Shown: positions 12,549 to 25,234, counted from the stretch's first letter. The stretch: DNA of 64,000 bases from Chinchilla lanigera (GCF_000276665.1 NW_004955416.1:4232623-4296622); one strand, 5' to 3'. Program-made: numbers and translations. The notes: generated from the letters alone by a model not told the origin.

Positions 12549-14214
12549 ATGCACACATGCGCACACACATGTATACACATACACAGTACAATAACAAACC
12601 TGAAATGAGTAAGTCTACTGTTACACAGCATTGAAGAAACAGGAGAAGAGAGATCCAGTCTTCTAATGGAAGAGACGGCTGTATTACTCATAACTTGGGT
12701 GTTCTGCCTCTGTAGCACAATGTACATTAACACTTATTTTTATTAATAAATCTAGGTCTTTACCAAATCCCATCAAATGCATTCTAATAAGCAAGGAGTG
12801 AAAAGGTACACACTGAGCCACAGGCTTCATCTCTCTCTCCTGTACCCACAGGTAGGGAAAAAAAACAGCTTTCCAAGGACAAGGGCTAGTGCCCCTGAGC
12901 AGAAGCCTGTGGTACCTGGAAGGATGTGTGATACTATATCACACTGAAGTAAAACTTGCTTCTGATCCAGTACACATGTCTTTAAAAAAAAAAAGAATCC
13001 CACATCTCAGTGTGAGTTCTATCTCTGTAGTTTCACGGAGGACTTTCAGTCAGACACTGGGATGAGCAGGTAGGGTTTCCCGTGGATGCGAACCCTGCGT
13101 CTCTTCATGGTCAAATGCATTCCTGGCAGCACAGCAAGGGGAACTCTAGAAAGCGGCACACAGAGGTGCCCACTGAGAGCCTGCCTGAGCCACCATGGCC
13201 TTCCTGACATGGAGGAGTTCTTCCTGGTTGTAAATGAACTGCCAGCCGGGGCACTCTTTCTCACCGCTTCTTCCTTTAACTATCTTTCAAATCAAATGAA
13301 AACAGCTGTAATGGCAGGCTTACTTTTCTGATATCATAATCTCTATGTGTTAGTGAAAGGACTGTACTTGCCTAGGATCTCCCTAGGTTTCTTTTTAAAT
13401 CTTTTTCTTTTGGCTACTGGATACTTTCCAGCCAAAGCACACACATTTCCAACAGATTCTTTCTTCAATCTTCTCTAGATTCCTTAGCCCAAGAAGCCTA
13501 GCAGAGCCATCAGCTAGTGGAAGAAGGTAATGGTTTAAATAATGTTTTGACTAGTTGAATTTATTTTAAAAACTATGAACTGATTTCATTAATATCATGA
13601 GAGTTTTAAAAGGGAATTTTAAAAGGATATTTTGGAAATAGGTACTCAAAACTAGAAAGAAATTATTTAACTCCAGATTAAGAAAATTCTAAGTGCTTGA
13701 CCTTCAATATGGAAACTCTTGATCAAATAGCTTAGTTTTCAAAGTTCCCCGTTGGATTTAATTTAAATATTTACTTCAATATAATCACTTATCAACAAAT
13801 TTGTTACCTTGTCCCCTAAAGTTGGTTGTATGTAGGAATTTGACAGATTGTTTTAACTGCTACAGTTGAAGTGGAATTTGTTCTTCTAAGAAAACCGAGG
13901 GTTAATGATTTTTGTCATATTGAGACTAAGACTTAACAATTGCTACAGTTAGCCTTTGTTGAGGTGGGTTTTTTCCCCCTCTGGGCCTTTTGAGGTATTC
14001 AGAATAGGTGACAATAGCTTGCAGTTGAGAACATATGTAGAGAGACCCCTGTGGCTTATTGGGAAAAGTTGCTCCATGCTGGTTGGGTGTTTGGAAAAAA
14101 AAAATACAACCAGAGTTCTTTTATGTTCTGCTAGTTAATGAATGCATGAATGTCAAAATGGGCCAATGGCCTATTCAGGGGGCAAAGCCTTCGCAGCCCC
14201 CTTCTTTAAGAACA

Positions 14215-14560
14215 CATCCTGAGATGCAAAATACATTTGCTTAACAAATTAAAATAATGAGATAATTCAATTAGCTTCTTTTTTTAAAAAAAAAAAAAGA
14301 AAGAAAAAAGGGTACATCGGGGATTATTGTAATACAAGAACAGGTCATACTGCACAAAAGGGAGCAGACCAGTTTGAAATAATGTTAAAGAGACTCATAA
14401 TGGAGGAATGCACATTGAATCATGCACTTGTAAAGAAATTTACATGAAATAATAATTTAGGCGACATCTATTTTCAGGGAGCTCAAGCCAACATTTCACT
14501 TTGAAAGTTGAAATTAATTAAATGACAGAAAAATATACTGGGGCATCTCTATTTCCAAGG
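14215..14560. promoter_or_regulatory. candidate conserved non-coding element
   Basis: This is a unique-sequence, repeat-free block apart from one A-rich tract at 14286-14308. It contains clustered homeodomain-type cores (TTCAATTAGC, GAAATTAATTAAATGACAG). The last one abuts a TGACAG, the core MEIS/TGIF site, at 14523-14528. Inferred from composition and motifs only; no conservation data were available. Confidence 0.3.
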
Positions 14561-15173
14561 ACTTCCTCATGCCTGTTAGTGCATGTAAGAAAAGAAGACT
14601 AAATTAACATGTCGCTAGTTAGGGGTCTGTATTCTTGGTTTCTGAGCTCAGAATTACAGCCGAGTAAATCTTTCAGCTCATTAAAGACTGGAAAGTAGAA
14701 GTTTTACAGGACCATCCTCATCAAAGTTACTGAACCTCTTCTCTGCCGCGGGGGTTAGAGTGGATGGAGGGAGAAGCAGTTTCAAAGGGAAAGCTGGGAG
14801 AATTTCCTTAAGACACAAGGGAGTGCAGAAGAGGTAGAGCGGGGCAGAGAGGATGGGAGACAAAGCCAGCAGGGAAAGTAACGAAAGGGGCAAGTTGTAA
14901 AAGAAGGTCACGGGCCGGAGAGAAATACAGCACTTGGCGAAAAGTAGAAAGAACGGAGGAAGGAGAGGAAAGGACGACCATGAGGCTGGGACACGCCATT
15001 GCTCTGACTAATGTTCCTGAGCAGAACCAAAACAGAGAGGCATAGGAAAGATGCTTAGAGATGTGGCAATGCATCCCTCTGATTTGAAAACCGGGGAGAG
15101 GAAATGTCCAAAGAACTTAATGGATTTCACTGGCCAGTGGGGAGGAAAACTGAACTTGAAACGCAGGCTTCCT

Positions 15174-15264
15174 GGGCCGGGGATATAGCTCAGTGGCACA
15201 GGGGCTGCCCAGCAAGAGCAAGGTCCTGAGTTTGATTTCCGGTACCAAAAAAAAAGAAAGAAAT
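15174..15264 (+). repeat. ID SINE with perfect 12-bp target-site duplication
   Basis: GGCCGGGGATATAGCTCAGT ... GAGTTTGATTTCCGGTACC plus an A-rich tail is an ID monomer. The direct repeat GCAGGCTTCCTG at 15163-15174 and 15265-15276 flanks it exactly, as expected of L1-mediated retroposition. Confidence 0.9.
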
Positions 15265-16239
15265 GCAGGCTTCCTGACTCCCGGGCCCAGGTTATTCGAG
15301 CCCTCTCTCCCTAAACAAGGAAAACCACACATTAAACATTTTAGTTGGACAGAGACTTCTACGCAGAACCTTTATGTGTCCATGACTGTATGAAAGCTCT
15401 TCTGTGGGGGGGCGGGTAAGTTCTTACAGTTGATGTATAGCACAGGAGATCCAGAGGGGCCAGGACCCATTGGCCAGCCACCATGCTCAGCCTGTAGCCA
15501 CTGTCCTGGTGACGCAGTCCCAGATAGGCAGACCGTAGTGAGGCACCATGAGGAGAAGACAAGAAGTCTCCCAAGGACTCCCAATACGACCACACGACAG
15601 TCTGCTCAGGAACAGGGGCAGGATGTCTGCTCTATCCAGAAAGGCTGGGGGTGCAGTGAAGTTTAAAAACAAGTAAACACTTGGCTTTTTTCAGAGTCTT
15701 CAAGTCCCCACTGACTGAGAGTATTGATGGCAGAGGCTGCGAGATTTCTATGCAACTACTAAAGATAGTAATGATTTTAGCAAAGGTCATAATGCTGTGT
15801 GTGAAAAACACCAACTTAGTGGCTCAGAAGGGTTAGGTCCTGGACTCAGTTTGACCTTCACCTAGTCGTTTCCCTTTCTGAATTTCAGGTTACTCATTCG
15901 TAAACAGAGCAGCTAAATTCTCCAAGGTGCTGCTTATTCTGTGGCATGGCTTTTGCTGAGAGAGAGAGGCTGAAAACACAGGCAGATGTCTGCTTGGAAA
16001 GCAACTGCTGGGAGTCTTTATTTTCAACGAAGAAAGGCCGAGCAGGAGAGAACACAGAGGAAGGAGCCCGGTCAGGTGAGCCCGGGCAGGAGAAGCAGCT
16101 CGCCTGCCCTCCGCAGCTACACCACCTTTCCTACTTGCTACTCTAACCGAACAAACCTCAGGGTAAAAATGAGAAACCCCTCCCCTCACACTCACTCGAC
16201 TTCCAAATTAAAAACATTTTACAGGTTAGTAAATCTCCA

Positions 16240-16860
16240 GCTGAGGTGATGTAGCAGAGAACAGCTGTGAAGTAATTTTGATAATGATGAGAATAATAAC
16301 CACATGGCAAGGTTCAGGGCTTTGCTGTTGCAGCTTCAGTGCTCCTGAATAGATAAAAGTGATTAAATACTCCTGATTATCCCTGACCAATATGTAATGG
16401 ATTTACAGCCCTTTCAATTAGTCAGTATTTGCTTAGGACTCATTATTTTGTCTTTGGTTAAGTAATCAGCCCAGAGACCGCATGTTCTGTCTAATTCCTC
16501 TGAGCCGAGTCGGTGCAGGGCCCTGACCTTTGAAATGGCCATAGCTCCTAGGCAAGAATAACCACCACCACGGCCGCCTTGTCGGTCTCCCAGCTAATCC
16601 TGACACCGCGGGCCGATCGATACACCTTAGTTTGCTACTAATGTCCTTACATTAAGATGGCCGATTTAGGAATGTGAATCTATCACTTCTCCCTCCCCAC
16701 CACCGCCCCACCCTTTGGCCTCTGTCGCTTTGTGAGAAGAGCAGGTCTGCAGCCACCGCCATAAATAAAAGTGGAACCTTGTCCTGGACTCATGACACTG
16801 TAACTAATGTCATTCAGCATGGCGATACACAAGTTGGATAATCAAGGAAGACCTTCAGCT
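16240..16860. promoter_or_regulatory. candidate conserved non-coding element with CpG-rich core
   Basis: This block is free of recognised repeats. It holds homeobox-like and MADS/GATA-like sites (CAATTAGTCAG, GGTTAAGTAATC, CCATAAATAAAAG) and a YY1-like AAGATGGCCG at 16654-16663. About 15 CpG dinucleotides fall in 16475-16830, far above the surrounding intron. It lies within 1.5 kb of the homeodomain exon. The enhancer role is inferred. Confidence 0.4.
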
Positions 16861-17670
16861 TCCAACATGTCACTATTTTTAAAGCATTCGCCTAAATAGA
16901 ATGATCTGAAAACAATATGATAGCATGAAACATCCTCTGAAATCTCTTGCATTTTCTCAGAATATATAAGTGGACAGTAAAATATAAGCACATCCAGTTT
17001 CTCTGTAAAAATATAATGTCATTTTTTTTTGTCACAAGAGTCTTACAGTCAACAGTATGTACTGACACATAAAACCAGTTGCATAAAGGAGGACACAGGT
17101 AAGTTGTTACTTTAAAAATACTGCGCATCCTTCATCCCTTCCCAGAAGTGAACGGGGTTCACTTTCAAGATAATGGACTTGAACCGGTGAAAAATAACCT
17201 TTAATTCCCACTGTACAAACAAAGGCCTTTTAGTACCTATGACTGTCTTTATTTGGCGTAGGAACACATCGCACATTTGCAAACTGCTTCAAGGAGCAAA
17301 GTTGCACCTGATGCTGTGAGCCGGAGAATGCGTGTGGCAAGGGGCTCTTCTGCCTCTGAGAGGAGACAGCTCTCACTAGTACTATAATCAGCAACGTTGA
17401 CGTCTGTGAGCTCCTTACAGCAGTGTCCTTTGCTTGTGGTTGCATCATCTGAAATTACTCTCTTCTAGCATAAATAACAAATTTACTTATGCAGTCTGTT
17501 TATGGGCCTAGGCCACTTTGAATAAAGTCCTCTGCTGGCCTCGACGTTCTGGCTATGTTTTGACAGACCCTCAACTGCTCTACTAGTCATCAGATTTTAA
17601 GAAGGAAAACAAGCACCCTGTTATGTTTTTTATAGCTGAAGGAGACAGTCTAACTTGCTAGGAGAATTTA

Positions 17671-17922
<252 letters not shown>

Positions 17923-17999
17923 CTAATGACGAGCTCGGCTAAGCTTGTTGAAAGGAATCCATTAAGCGGGTATATGCTCTTTCATTAAAGTATAATTGG

Positions 18000-18200
18000 A
18001 GACACAAATATGTAAAAGACAAAATTAAACCAGGCCTCTTCAAATGTTAATTTTGTGTGTCTCACACTTGCCCATATCATTAATTCAATTATAATTGTGT
18101 CCTTGACACAGTGCAGTAGCTCTTTGTCAATTATGGAATCCAATGTGGGAAAACCACCATCAGAAAACCCATTCAGCGGCAATCCGGCCCCATGCCCATA
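18000..18200. promoter_or_regulatory. candidate conserved non-coding element beside the exon
   Basis: Repeat-free sequence just upstream (minus strand) of the homeodomain-exon acceptor. It contains ATCATTAATTCAATTATAATTG and GTCAATTATGG homeodomain-type cores. Role inferred. Confidence 0.3.
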
Positions 18201-18539
18201 GCGCACACATACTGTAGGATAATCAAGTTAAATGTTCTGTAGTCTATATATTCCTGGCTGCCTGCATAGGTGACAGTAACTGTGTCACTGTTGATTGCAC
18301 ATAACGCACTGCCTGCTCAGCCCCTCCTAGATCCTGTCACCTCTTGAGCACACACCTTCACACACTCCCAGTGTGACCCTGCACTCGGCATTTGCATGAC
18401 ATGAAAACTTTTAGCTCTCTGCACTGCTGATCATTATCATGTGGGGGGAGGGGGTTCACATCAAGGTAGGGCACTCACTTAATCAGAAGTTTCTATCAAC
18501 ATCTTTCTCTTCTGTGCTTTTCTCTGGCATTAATTGTGC

Positions 18540-18900
18540 ATTAGCAAAAATCATTTACTTTTAACAGTCATAGTTATTTTTTCTTGCCCTCCAGCAAAAA
18601 TGCCTTGAAAGCCTGCCTGGAGGGCATCTAAATTATGTATCTGAAAAACTCTTCTGGCAAGGCATTGCAGGACCCCTACTTTCTTAAAATTCATACGAGC
18701 ACGTCTTCCTGTTTTTGGGAAGGCATCAATCAAGACCAGCAATATATGCCACATCCCTACATTAATATTTGAACTAATAACTTTAAAAAAAGGAAAGAAA
18801 CAAGATCCGACTTGTGGCATAATCAAATGCAAAATAAATGAAGAATACGGGGACAGCACTGGGGCTTTATAGATGGCTGTGTTTTCCTTGCACATCATTA
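18540..18900. promoter_or_regulatory. candidate conserved element with stem-loop
   Basis: Unique sequence that includes a perfect 10-bp inverted repeat. TGCCCTCCAG (18585-18594) pairs with CTGGAGGGCA (18617-18626) around a 22-nt loop. The flanks are AT-rich and repeat-free. Possible intronic RNA structure or paired protein-binding site; the function is unknown. Confidence 0.3.
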
Positions 18901-19591
18901 GCCTGGAGCCACACGAAAGAGGAAAACAGAGAAGTGGAGAGTTTATGCTCCCTGCTGGTGTTTAAGAAGCTGGGGTCCTAGAAGAACATCTGGGAATTGC
19001 ACTGAGATGGGGGTTTTTGTAATTTAAGAATAGACATTCATTAGCAGTAAATGCCATAAATCCCATGCTAAGTAAAAACCTTGTCTAAGAAAGCCTAAAA
19101 CAATAAACTCTGTGCTCAATGTAGCCTGAGCTGGATGCTCTGTAGCTTCCCAAGGAATGCTGTAGATCTGCCGGTTCTTTCTCAGACCCACTCCCTCCTC
19201 CCCGGGTCGGACTGTGCTACAACGCAGACTTCCTGCCCACTGGGTCCCTGGCTTTCTAACTTCTGGGTCTGCTCTGTGGGCTTCCCTGTACCTGTTCTTT
19301 TCCTTTCTTGCTGAAAAAACCCCTCAACCTTCTTTGACCAGAGAAGCAGAAAAACCACAGCAAAGAGCTGGCAGATTAATTTTATTGACATTTCCATTTT
19401 CACTGCAATGCGATACCCTCCATCACATGGAAGAGATGACCCTCACTATTTACAGACTGACAGGCCACTTCATTACAACCACCCTGCCCCAAGGCAAAGC
19501 AGCTCCCTTCCATCTGCCCAAACACTAGAGCATGACCCTGAAGTTGCTGTTCTCTTTTTCTTTGCCTTCTGTTATGATGAGAGAGAGCAAA

Positions 19592-19594
<3 letters not shown>

Positions 19595-19634
<40 letters not shown>

Positions 19635-19680
19635 ACGTAAGAGTGAGAGAGAGAAAGAGAGAGACAGTGAAAGAAAGAGC
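19595..19680 (+). repeat. (GA)n microsatellite
   Basis: Pure GA repeat at 19595-19633, then degenerate GAGA/GAAA to about 19680. It produces long spurious Arg/Glu and Ser/Leu ORFs on both strands. Confidence 0.95.
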
Positions 19681-20152
19681 CCCAAATATTCAAACAATGA
19701 ATCAGTGGACAGGGAAACAAAGGCATTTAACTTTTTGAATACTGGATATATAGTCTTTCTTTCATCTGTCTACCCTTCCTGCACACCCATGTGCACCAGG
19801 GGGTTGCCTACACAAGAATACACACACACAAACTCACACAGGGATACGTGCACATGCTTCCACCATGCCAAGGAACTGCTGCAAGGCAAATTCTCACCCA
19901 CACTAATGGCTTCTGACTGCTCCTTGGCAACCCCGGCACTTTAACCTGGGTGGATGTGCTCTCCAAAATACAGACACTGGAGCGATCTCATCAGCTGTTC
20001 ATGTGACACAGATGGAGAGTGGCTATTAGGAGCCAGGCAGTGGGCCTTGGGGATCTGAGGTGCTGTTCTGTAGCCTGAGGCGATTTTGAAAAGCAGCACC
20101 CGGAGATGAGGAAAGGAAAAAAATCCACACTGCAAGTGCAAGTTTGAAGTCA

Positions 20153-20168
20153 GTCTGTCTGTCTGTCT
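20153..20168 (+). repeat. (GTCT)n short tandem repeat
   Basis: Four GTCT units. Confidence 0.8.
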
Positions 20169-20359
20169 ACCTCCCACAGATAGAGATGTCTTTGCTCTCA
20201 ATGCAAAATCTATGTGGGCTATCTGAATGTACATTTCAGATAATGTATGTATGGAATAACTCTTCCTGCAGTGTCTTCCAAATATAAAAACACACTCTGT
20301 AAACAATGCCTGTGTGTATATATTTCTTCCTAAGCACATATGGTTTCTGTGTATATGTT

Positions 20360-20620
20360 TAAGCTGAAATTGTCAGGATTTTGTTAAAATCTCATTTAGC
20401 TTTTTTGATAGATTTTTGAATACACTTATTTTTAAAAGGTTAATGGCTTAATTGAAGGAAGTTCAATGAAAAAAGACATTTGTCTTTTTAACCCAATCGA
20501 TGACCTCAAAAATGAAAGAGACAGCATTTCCATGGTGCATTTTCTCTGTTTAAAAGCAAAGAGGGCTGATAACGCCTTCAAACTATATGACTCACTATAT
20601 TTAGCTCAAGAAAAAATATA
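20360..20620. promoter_or_regulatory. candidate conserved non-coding element
   Basis: Repeat-free sequence with GGTTAATGGCTTAATTGAAGG, CCCAATCGATGACC and CTATATGACTCAC. The mixture of unique AT-rich sequence and homeodomain-like sites resembles developmental enhancers. Inference only. Confidence 0.25.
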
Positions 20621-21739
20621 GCTAGCTCGAGCATCCTCTGATGAGTGACTTAAACCGAAGAAACAGCAGCATTACATGAATTAAAATGTAAAGCAGTCCA
20701 TGTTACATAAATTTTGTAAAATATTTGAATTTAGATCCCATGTAACAAGGAAGTATAAACAAAAATGTGTCTAAATTTGTATTGATAACTAGATACTAGA
20801 CACTAGACAGAAGACTTTAATATTAGTGTTTATACCTCTATAAAAAGAGTAATTTTCCACTCCCAAATCCAACAGTAAAGACCACTGTTTTCCCCTCCGC
20901 TGGACTGTGAACAAATTTCAGCATACAGCGCTAACAACAGCATAAAGAAAATTTTTGAAAAGTAACTGTGTGTTCTGCCACCCATCATAAAATTTTGCAG
21001 ATGATGCGAGAGTTAGTAACTGGTAAAGTGAGTATTGTTACCTTGTGTTGAGGCTTGCGGGTGTGTACGTAAGATGGCTGGTGAATCCTGGGTACATGTG
21101 CCAGATGAGTCAATGTGTTAAAAAGGGCTCCTTGCTGACAATGAGCACGAGGAGAGACACGTAATGATGCGCCAAAGGAGGTACAAAGACTAACGGCACA
21201 CACGGCAGCCCCATGTTAGGATTCAAAAGTGTGGAATCCTTCAGGAAAAGAACTGTTTCTTGTTTATCTTTTTATCCAAAGAGCATACCTCCATGCCTGA
21301 CTGGGGCAGGCACGCAGTCACTGTTGGCTGAATTGACTGAACTGATCAGTGACCTTCATCAAAGGCCCTCTTCTCCTGGCAATCCTCACACCAGGCAACC
21401 ATGGTCCTCTTACAGCAACTAACGGCCACTCCTCTGGAGAGTTGGCGGGGGTCACCCATGTGCACAGTTGCTTCTACATGTGCTGTTTGGAAGCCCTCGG
21501 TGCGCACAGGGTTGTTGGAGGGGTTGGCGGGACCGCAGACCATTCCACTGGCACTGCCAACTCTGACGATGAAAAACTAAAGAAATACTGAGCATGCTTC
21601 TTTCAAAAGGTTGCTAATCCTATGACCAAGGGCACAGTCTAAATTTTGGGCAAAATATTCAAAACAGATGTGTGTTATGGGAACATAAAGCATGTGACCA
21701 TGAGAAGGAATATTCAAGGCCTGTGGAAAGATGAATTTG

Positions 21740-21905
21740 AAGCAGATTAAATGATCAAGGGAGATTGTTAAAGACACAGGTCCCAAGGCCTCAGCCCAAA
21801 CCCACTGAATCAAAATATCCTTGGGCAGAGACCAAGAATTTGTATTTCTAACAAGTTCCTTAAATTTGCTTGTACAGTCAGCCCAGCACTGGTTCTTCAA
21901 CTGGC
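21740..21905 (-). mobile_element. MER5A/B-like hAT-Charlie MITE
   Basis: The reverse strand fits MER5. The tell-tale run on the plus strand is CCCACTGAATCAAAATAT ... AGAATTTGTATTTCTAACAAG and an end close to GGTTCTTCAACTGG, the worn terminal inverted repeat. Confidence 0.65.
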
Positions 21906-22141
21906 TTTTGGAAGCCACCCAACTGGATGACCTAACTTGAAATAAGACACAACCTCAGGACAACCTCAGGAAGTTAAAATTCAGCCTTCATCTCGTGAAC
22001 TGGGCCAGTGATCAGAATGAGCGACTCTAATCTGGCCCGGGCCTCATTCACTGCAGGAAAGCCTGTGCTCTGCTCATCACCATGCAGCCTCATCCTAATC
22101 TTTTGGGGGTACGGGTTAAACAGCACCGAGACGCTGAGGAA

Positions 22142-22500
22142 CAGTGGCCCTCAGGATGAGGAACAGCAGCTTTAGCATCAGCTCAGGAACGGTGAGAAAT
22201 GCGAATCCTCAGGTCTACTCCCGACCTACTGGATCGGAAATGTTAGGCGCGGCCAGCCATGGTGGCACACTCCTGTAATCCCAGCACTCAGGAGGCCCAG
22301 GCAGTAGGACTGCTGGGAGTTCAAGGCCAACCTGGGCTACAAAGTGAGTTCAAGGCCAGCCTGAACTACATAGTAAAACTCTGTCTCAGAAAGACAAAAA
22401 ACACAAGAAAAAAAATGAAATGTTAGGCTCAGCATTGTTGTGAGGCTCAACAGTTCGGCTGTGAACAAGCAGTCTAGGTGGCTCTGATCCCTACTTCCTC
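22142..22500 (+). mobile_element. MER5A-like hAT-Charlie MITE interrupted by a B1
   Basis: The element begins AGTGGCCCTCAGGATGAGG, the worn MER5 terminus, and runs through AGCATCAGCTCAGGAAC, GAAATGCGAATCCTCAG and GACCTACTGGATCGGAAA. A B1 insertion then splits it, and it resumes with TGTTAGGCTCAGCATTG ... CTAGGTGGCTCTGATCC. Confidence 0.65.
22249..22416 (+). repeat. B1 SINE with 29-bp internal duplication and perfect target-site duplication
   Basis: The B1 monomer (GCCAGCCATGGTGGCACAC, TGTAATCCCAGCACTCAGG) is followed by two tandem copies of GAGTTCAAGGCCA(A/G)CCTG, the rodent B1 quasi-dimer. The A-rich tail ends at a 12-bp duplication GAAATGTTAGGC (22237-22248 and 22417-22428). It inserted into a MER5A copy. 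Confidence 0.92.
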
Positions 22501-23134
22501 TGGAGGACGGCTGCTTTATGACGCAGGGACTCTCTCCGTAGTCTGCTATCACTCAGTGTGTCTGAAGGCCTGGATCTAATCTCTGCATCCTCCTCCTGCT
22601 TTAAGACTGTGAAGTCTTTTGAGAGCATCCCTAGCTGGATTTATACCCATGCTCTTGAGAAAGTCACACATACTTTCCATAGTTAAGCAGATTGTGCTCA
22701 GTGCAGGGCATGGCTAGTGGGTAGCTCCAGCCTACACCTACCTAAAGGGCAATGCTGAGACAGTCTAGTGGCAGGATGCTATGCCTGGGATACCATGGGC
22801 ATCAGGGTGTAGGGGAAAATCCACATTCATAGCTGTGTATTTAATGAATCAGAGAGGACACAGGCATACTATGAGAATGTCCTAAAGAAGAAATTCCTCT
22901 CCATAAAATTCTTGGTCATAAAGACCACTCAGGCAAAAGGACCATGTCTTTTTGTCACTAGCCTACTGTCGTATTCCCTGTAGCCAAAAATCTGTTTCTA
23001 TGTTAGCCATCAACTGCATGGTTTGAAGCAGAGAAATGATAAGGACAGTGATGATAAGCTCTGTTCAGTGTAATACAACAAAGACATGGCCTTCTCCCTC
23101 TCCTTGTCCCATCAGGAACGCAACTGACAACCAA

Positions 23135-23290
23135 GGTGGTCTTAGTCCATCTCCTACCACTTACTCCAGCCCCTAAAAGCACAAACATTTACCATGTGAA
23201 AACTGAGCCCGAGGGATTAAATCCTTACCCAAGACCCCACAGGATACACTGGAACCCAGGCATGGGCACTCCAAATCCAGTCTCCGGCTA
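23135..23290 (-). repeat. MIR fragment
   Basis: TTTACCATGTGAAAACTGAG, GGATTAAATCCTTACCCAAG, CCCCACAGGATACACTGG and AACCCAGGCATG follow reverse MIR. Confidence 0.5.
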
Positions 23291-24095
23291 CCGGCCTGTA
23301 CGTGAACACTGGATGTGAGCTTTTCCTCCCCGAAGCATTACCTCCTCAGAGCCCTGCTATCCATGACAGAAGCAAACAATGCCTAATGCTACAGGAAAAG
23401 GTGTGAATGAAGAGAGTCGTGTTGGGACCCAAAAGTTGAGGCTGAGCTAAAACTGGCTCAGGTTGGCCTCACTTGGAAATGTACATACTTTCCTCGAAGA
23501 GTCAGCCAGTGCTGCCCGGGTTTTACACAGGCACACAGCAAGAGTTCTTGAGACTCAGGACTTCTACAGATGGCTTCTCACGTCTGAGTGGAGATCCTGA
23601 GGTAGACAGCAGCAGGCTGACCCAAGCGAGAGCCCAAAGACCCTACAAATGAGTCCTGCCCATCCACACAATCAAGGCCAGGTGGGCTTTGATAGCATCA
23701 CGATACAACTATCTGATACTTCACAGGACTGTGATTAACATGATACACCCCCACTTCCAAGCCACTTTTTGAAATATAGGATGTTTCAGATATTTGGTGC
23801 ATGGCACGTGGTCAAATAACTACCATCTAAAACTAGCCGTGTTTAGAGAAGTAGGACAAATAAAATTTATTTTGGTGAACAGCATTTGTACTTCCTTTGG
23901 GTAAGCAGATGGCCCATTTTTTAATCATCATTTCTCATTTTGGACCAAGTTTGATAGTTAAATTCATTTGTAAAAAATATATGTTAAATAAATAATAATA
24001 GTTTATATGGAAGAAAAAGCCTCTTTTCTTTTAAGCAACAGAAACTCATTATATTCATTATCATTTTCATTTTATACAGGTTAAATTCCGTAATT

Positions 24096-24258
24096 CAGAG
24101 CCAGGCATGGTGGGGCATGACTGTGATCCCAGAACTCAGGAGGCTGAGACAGGGAGACTGCCATGAGTTGGAGTCCAGCCTGGGCTCCACTGTGAGTTCA
24201 GAGGCATTCTAAACTGCCTAGCAAGACCCTGTCTCTAAATAAATAAATAAATAAATAC
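24096..24258 (+). repeat. B1 SINE with (AAAT)n tail
   Basis: GAGCCAGGCATGGTGGGGCA, ATCCCAGAACTCAGGAGGCT and GAGTCCAGCCTGGGCTCCA mark a full-length but diverged B1. Its A tail has become an (AAAT)n microsatellite. Confidence 0.85.
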
Positions 24259-24639
24259 ACTAATTTATATATATAATTTTTTTCCAATAAATATCAGTAT
24301 CTTCCAAAAATCCATTTCCAGAAATTTGGTATAGTCATGAATACACAGATACTTATATATGTTATATGATTATAAACCTGTATGCATTAAATCATATTGC
24401 ATACATTTGTGGAAATATCTGTAGGTGAAGTGAACATTTTTGCCTATGATCACACACACTTGCATCTCTGTGCACAGATCTGCACAGCTCCTTGATGTTC
24501 CTACACAATGTTAAATAAATGTGTTCAATGTCGGTTCGGTATGTCAAGAACATGCAAAACATCATCTCCTCCTCTTCATCAGCACCTGCTGTCACCTTCA
24601 CCATCGTCACATGACGCTGCCACTGGCACGTGCAGTGTT

Positions 24640-24745
24640 CCAGGCCTCATTTAAGGGAACTACTACATGCATTTTATTTTACAGGTAAGAAAACTGAGCC
24701 TCAAACAAATGAAGTAACTTGTTGAAGATGACCCCGAAGTGGCGG
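24640..24745 (-). repeat. MIR fragment
   Basis: ATTTTATTTTACAGGTAAG, AAAACTGAGCCTC and GAAGTAACTTGTTGAAGATG match the reverse MIR core. Confidence 0.5.
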
Positions 24746-24769
24746 AGTGGTGCTCATGTTTTTGAGGTA

Positions 24770-24807
24770 TGCGCACACATACACACACACATACACACAC
24801 ACATACA
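24770..24807 (+). repeat. (CA)n microsatellite, interrupted
   Basis: CACACATACACACACAC-type repeat. Confidence 0.85.
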
Positions 24808-25234
24808 CCCCTCTGTCCTCTCCTAAAAACTGCAGGGAGGACAAGATGAAAAGTGAAGCAGGATTCTGGGCTAGCCCTCGCCACTAAGAAAACAGAGCTC
24901 AAGAGAAGCCCACTGTATTCTCATTTGTGTTCTGAAGAAATATTAGATGAAAGCACATTTAAAAATGTATATAAACCAAGAATGAAGCCAAAGTGTATTT
25001 CTGCAGATAAGAATAATCACTATCTGTAAAGTCATTTGTGTTTCCTGTGGATCTAAAACCTAAGTATGACTTTGAAACAGGAATATCTGTGGAGTTTTAA
25101 AGACTCTTCTGGGTCAAGGGGGCTTTCAAGATTCCATACCTTTAGTCCTTTCTGTTGGCTGAGCACACCCTTTCTCTTCATTTAAAAATGTTTCCCTTTG
25201 CCATTCTTCTTTGCAGCAAACTCCTATTCAACAT

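Noticed and set aside
16892..17128. possible small exon near the homeodomain exon
   Set aside because: The open frame has no MEIS similarity; the next MEIS coding sequence should start His-Pro-Tyr-Pro and is absent.
19788..19806. CTCF-like CACCAGGGGG core
   Set aside because: Only the central part matches; the flanking positions are poor, so not claimed.
19408..19944. 178-residue open frame
   Set aside because: It crosses a (GA)n microsatellite, is Arg/Glu-repetitive in the middle, and has no domain.
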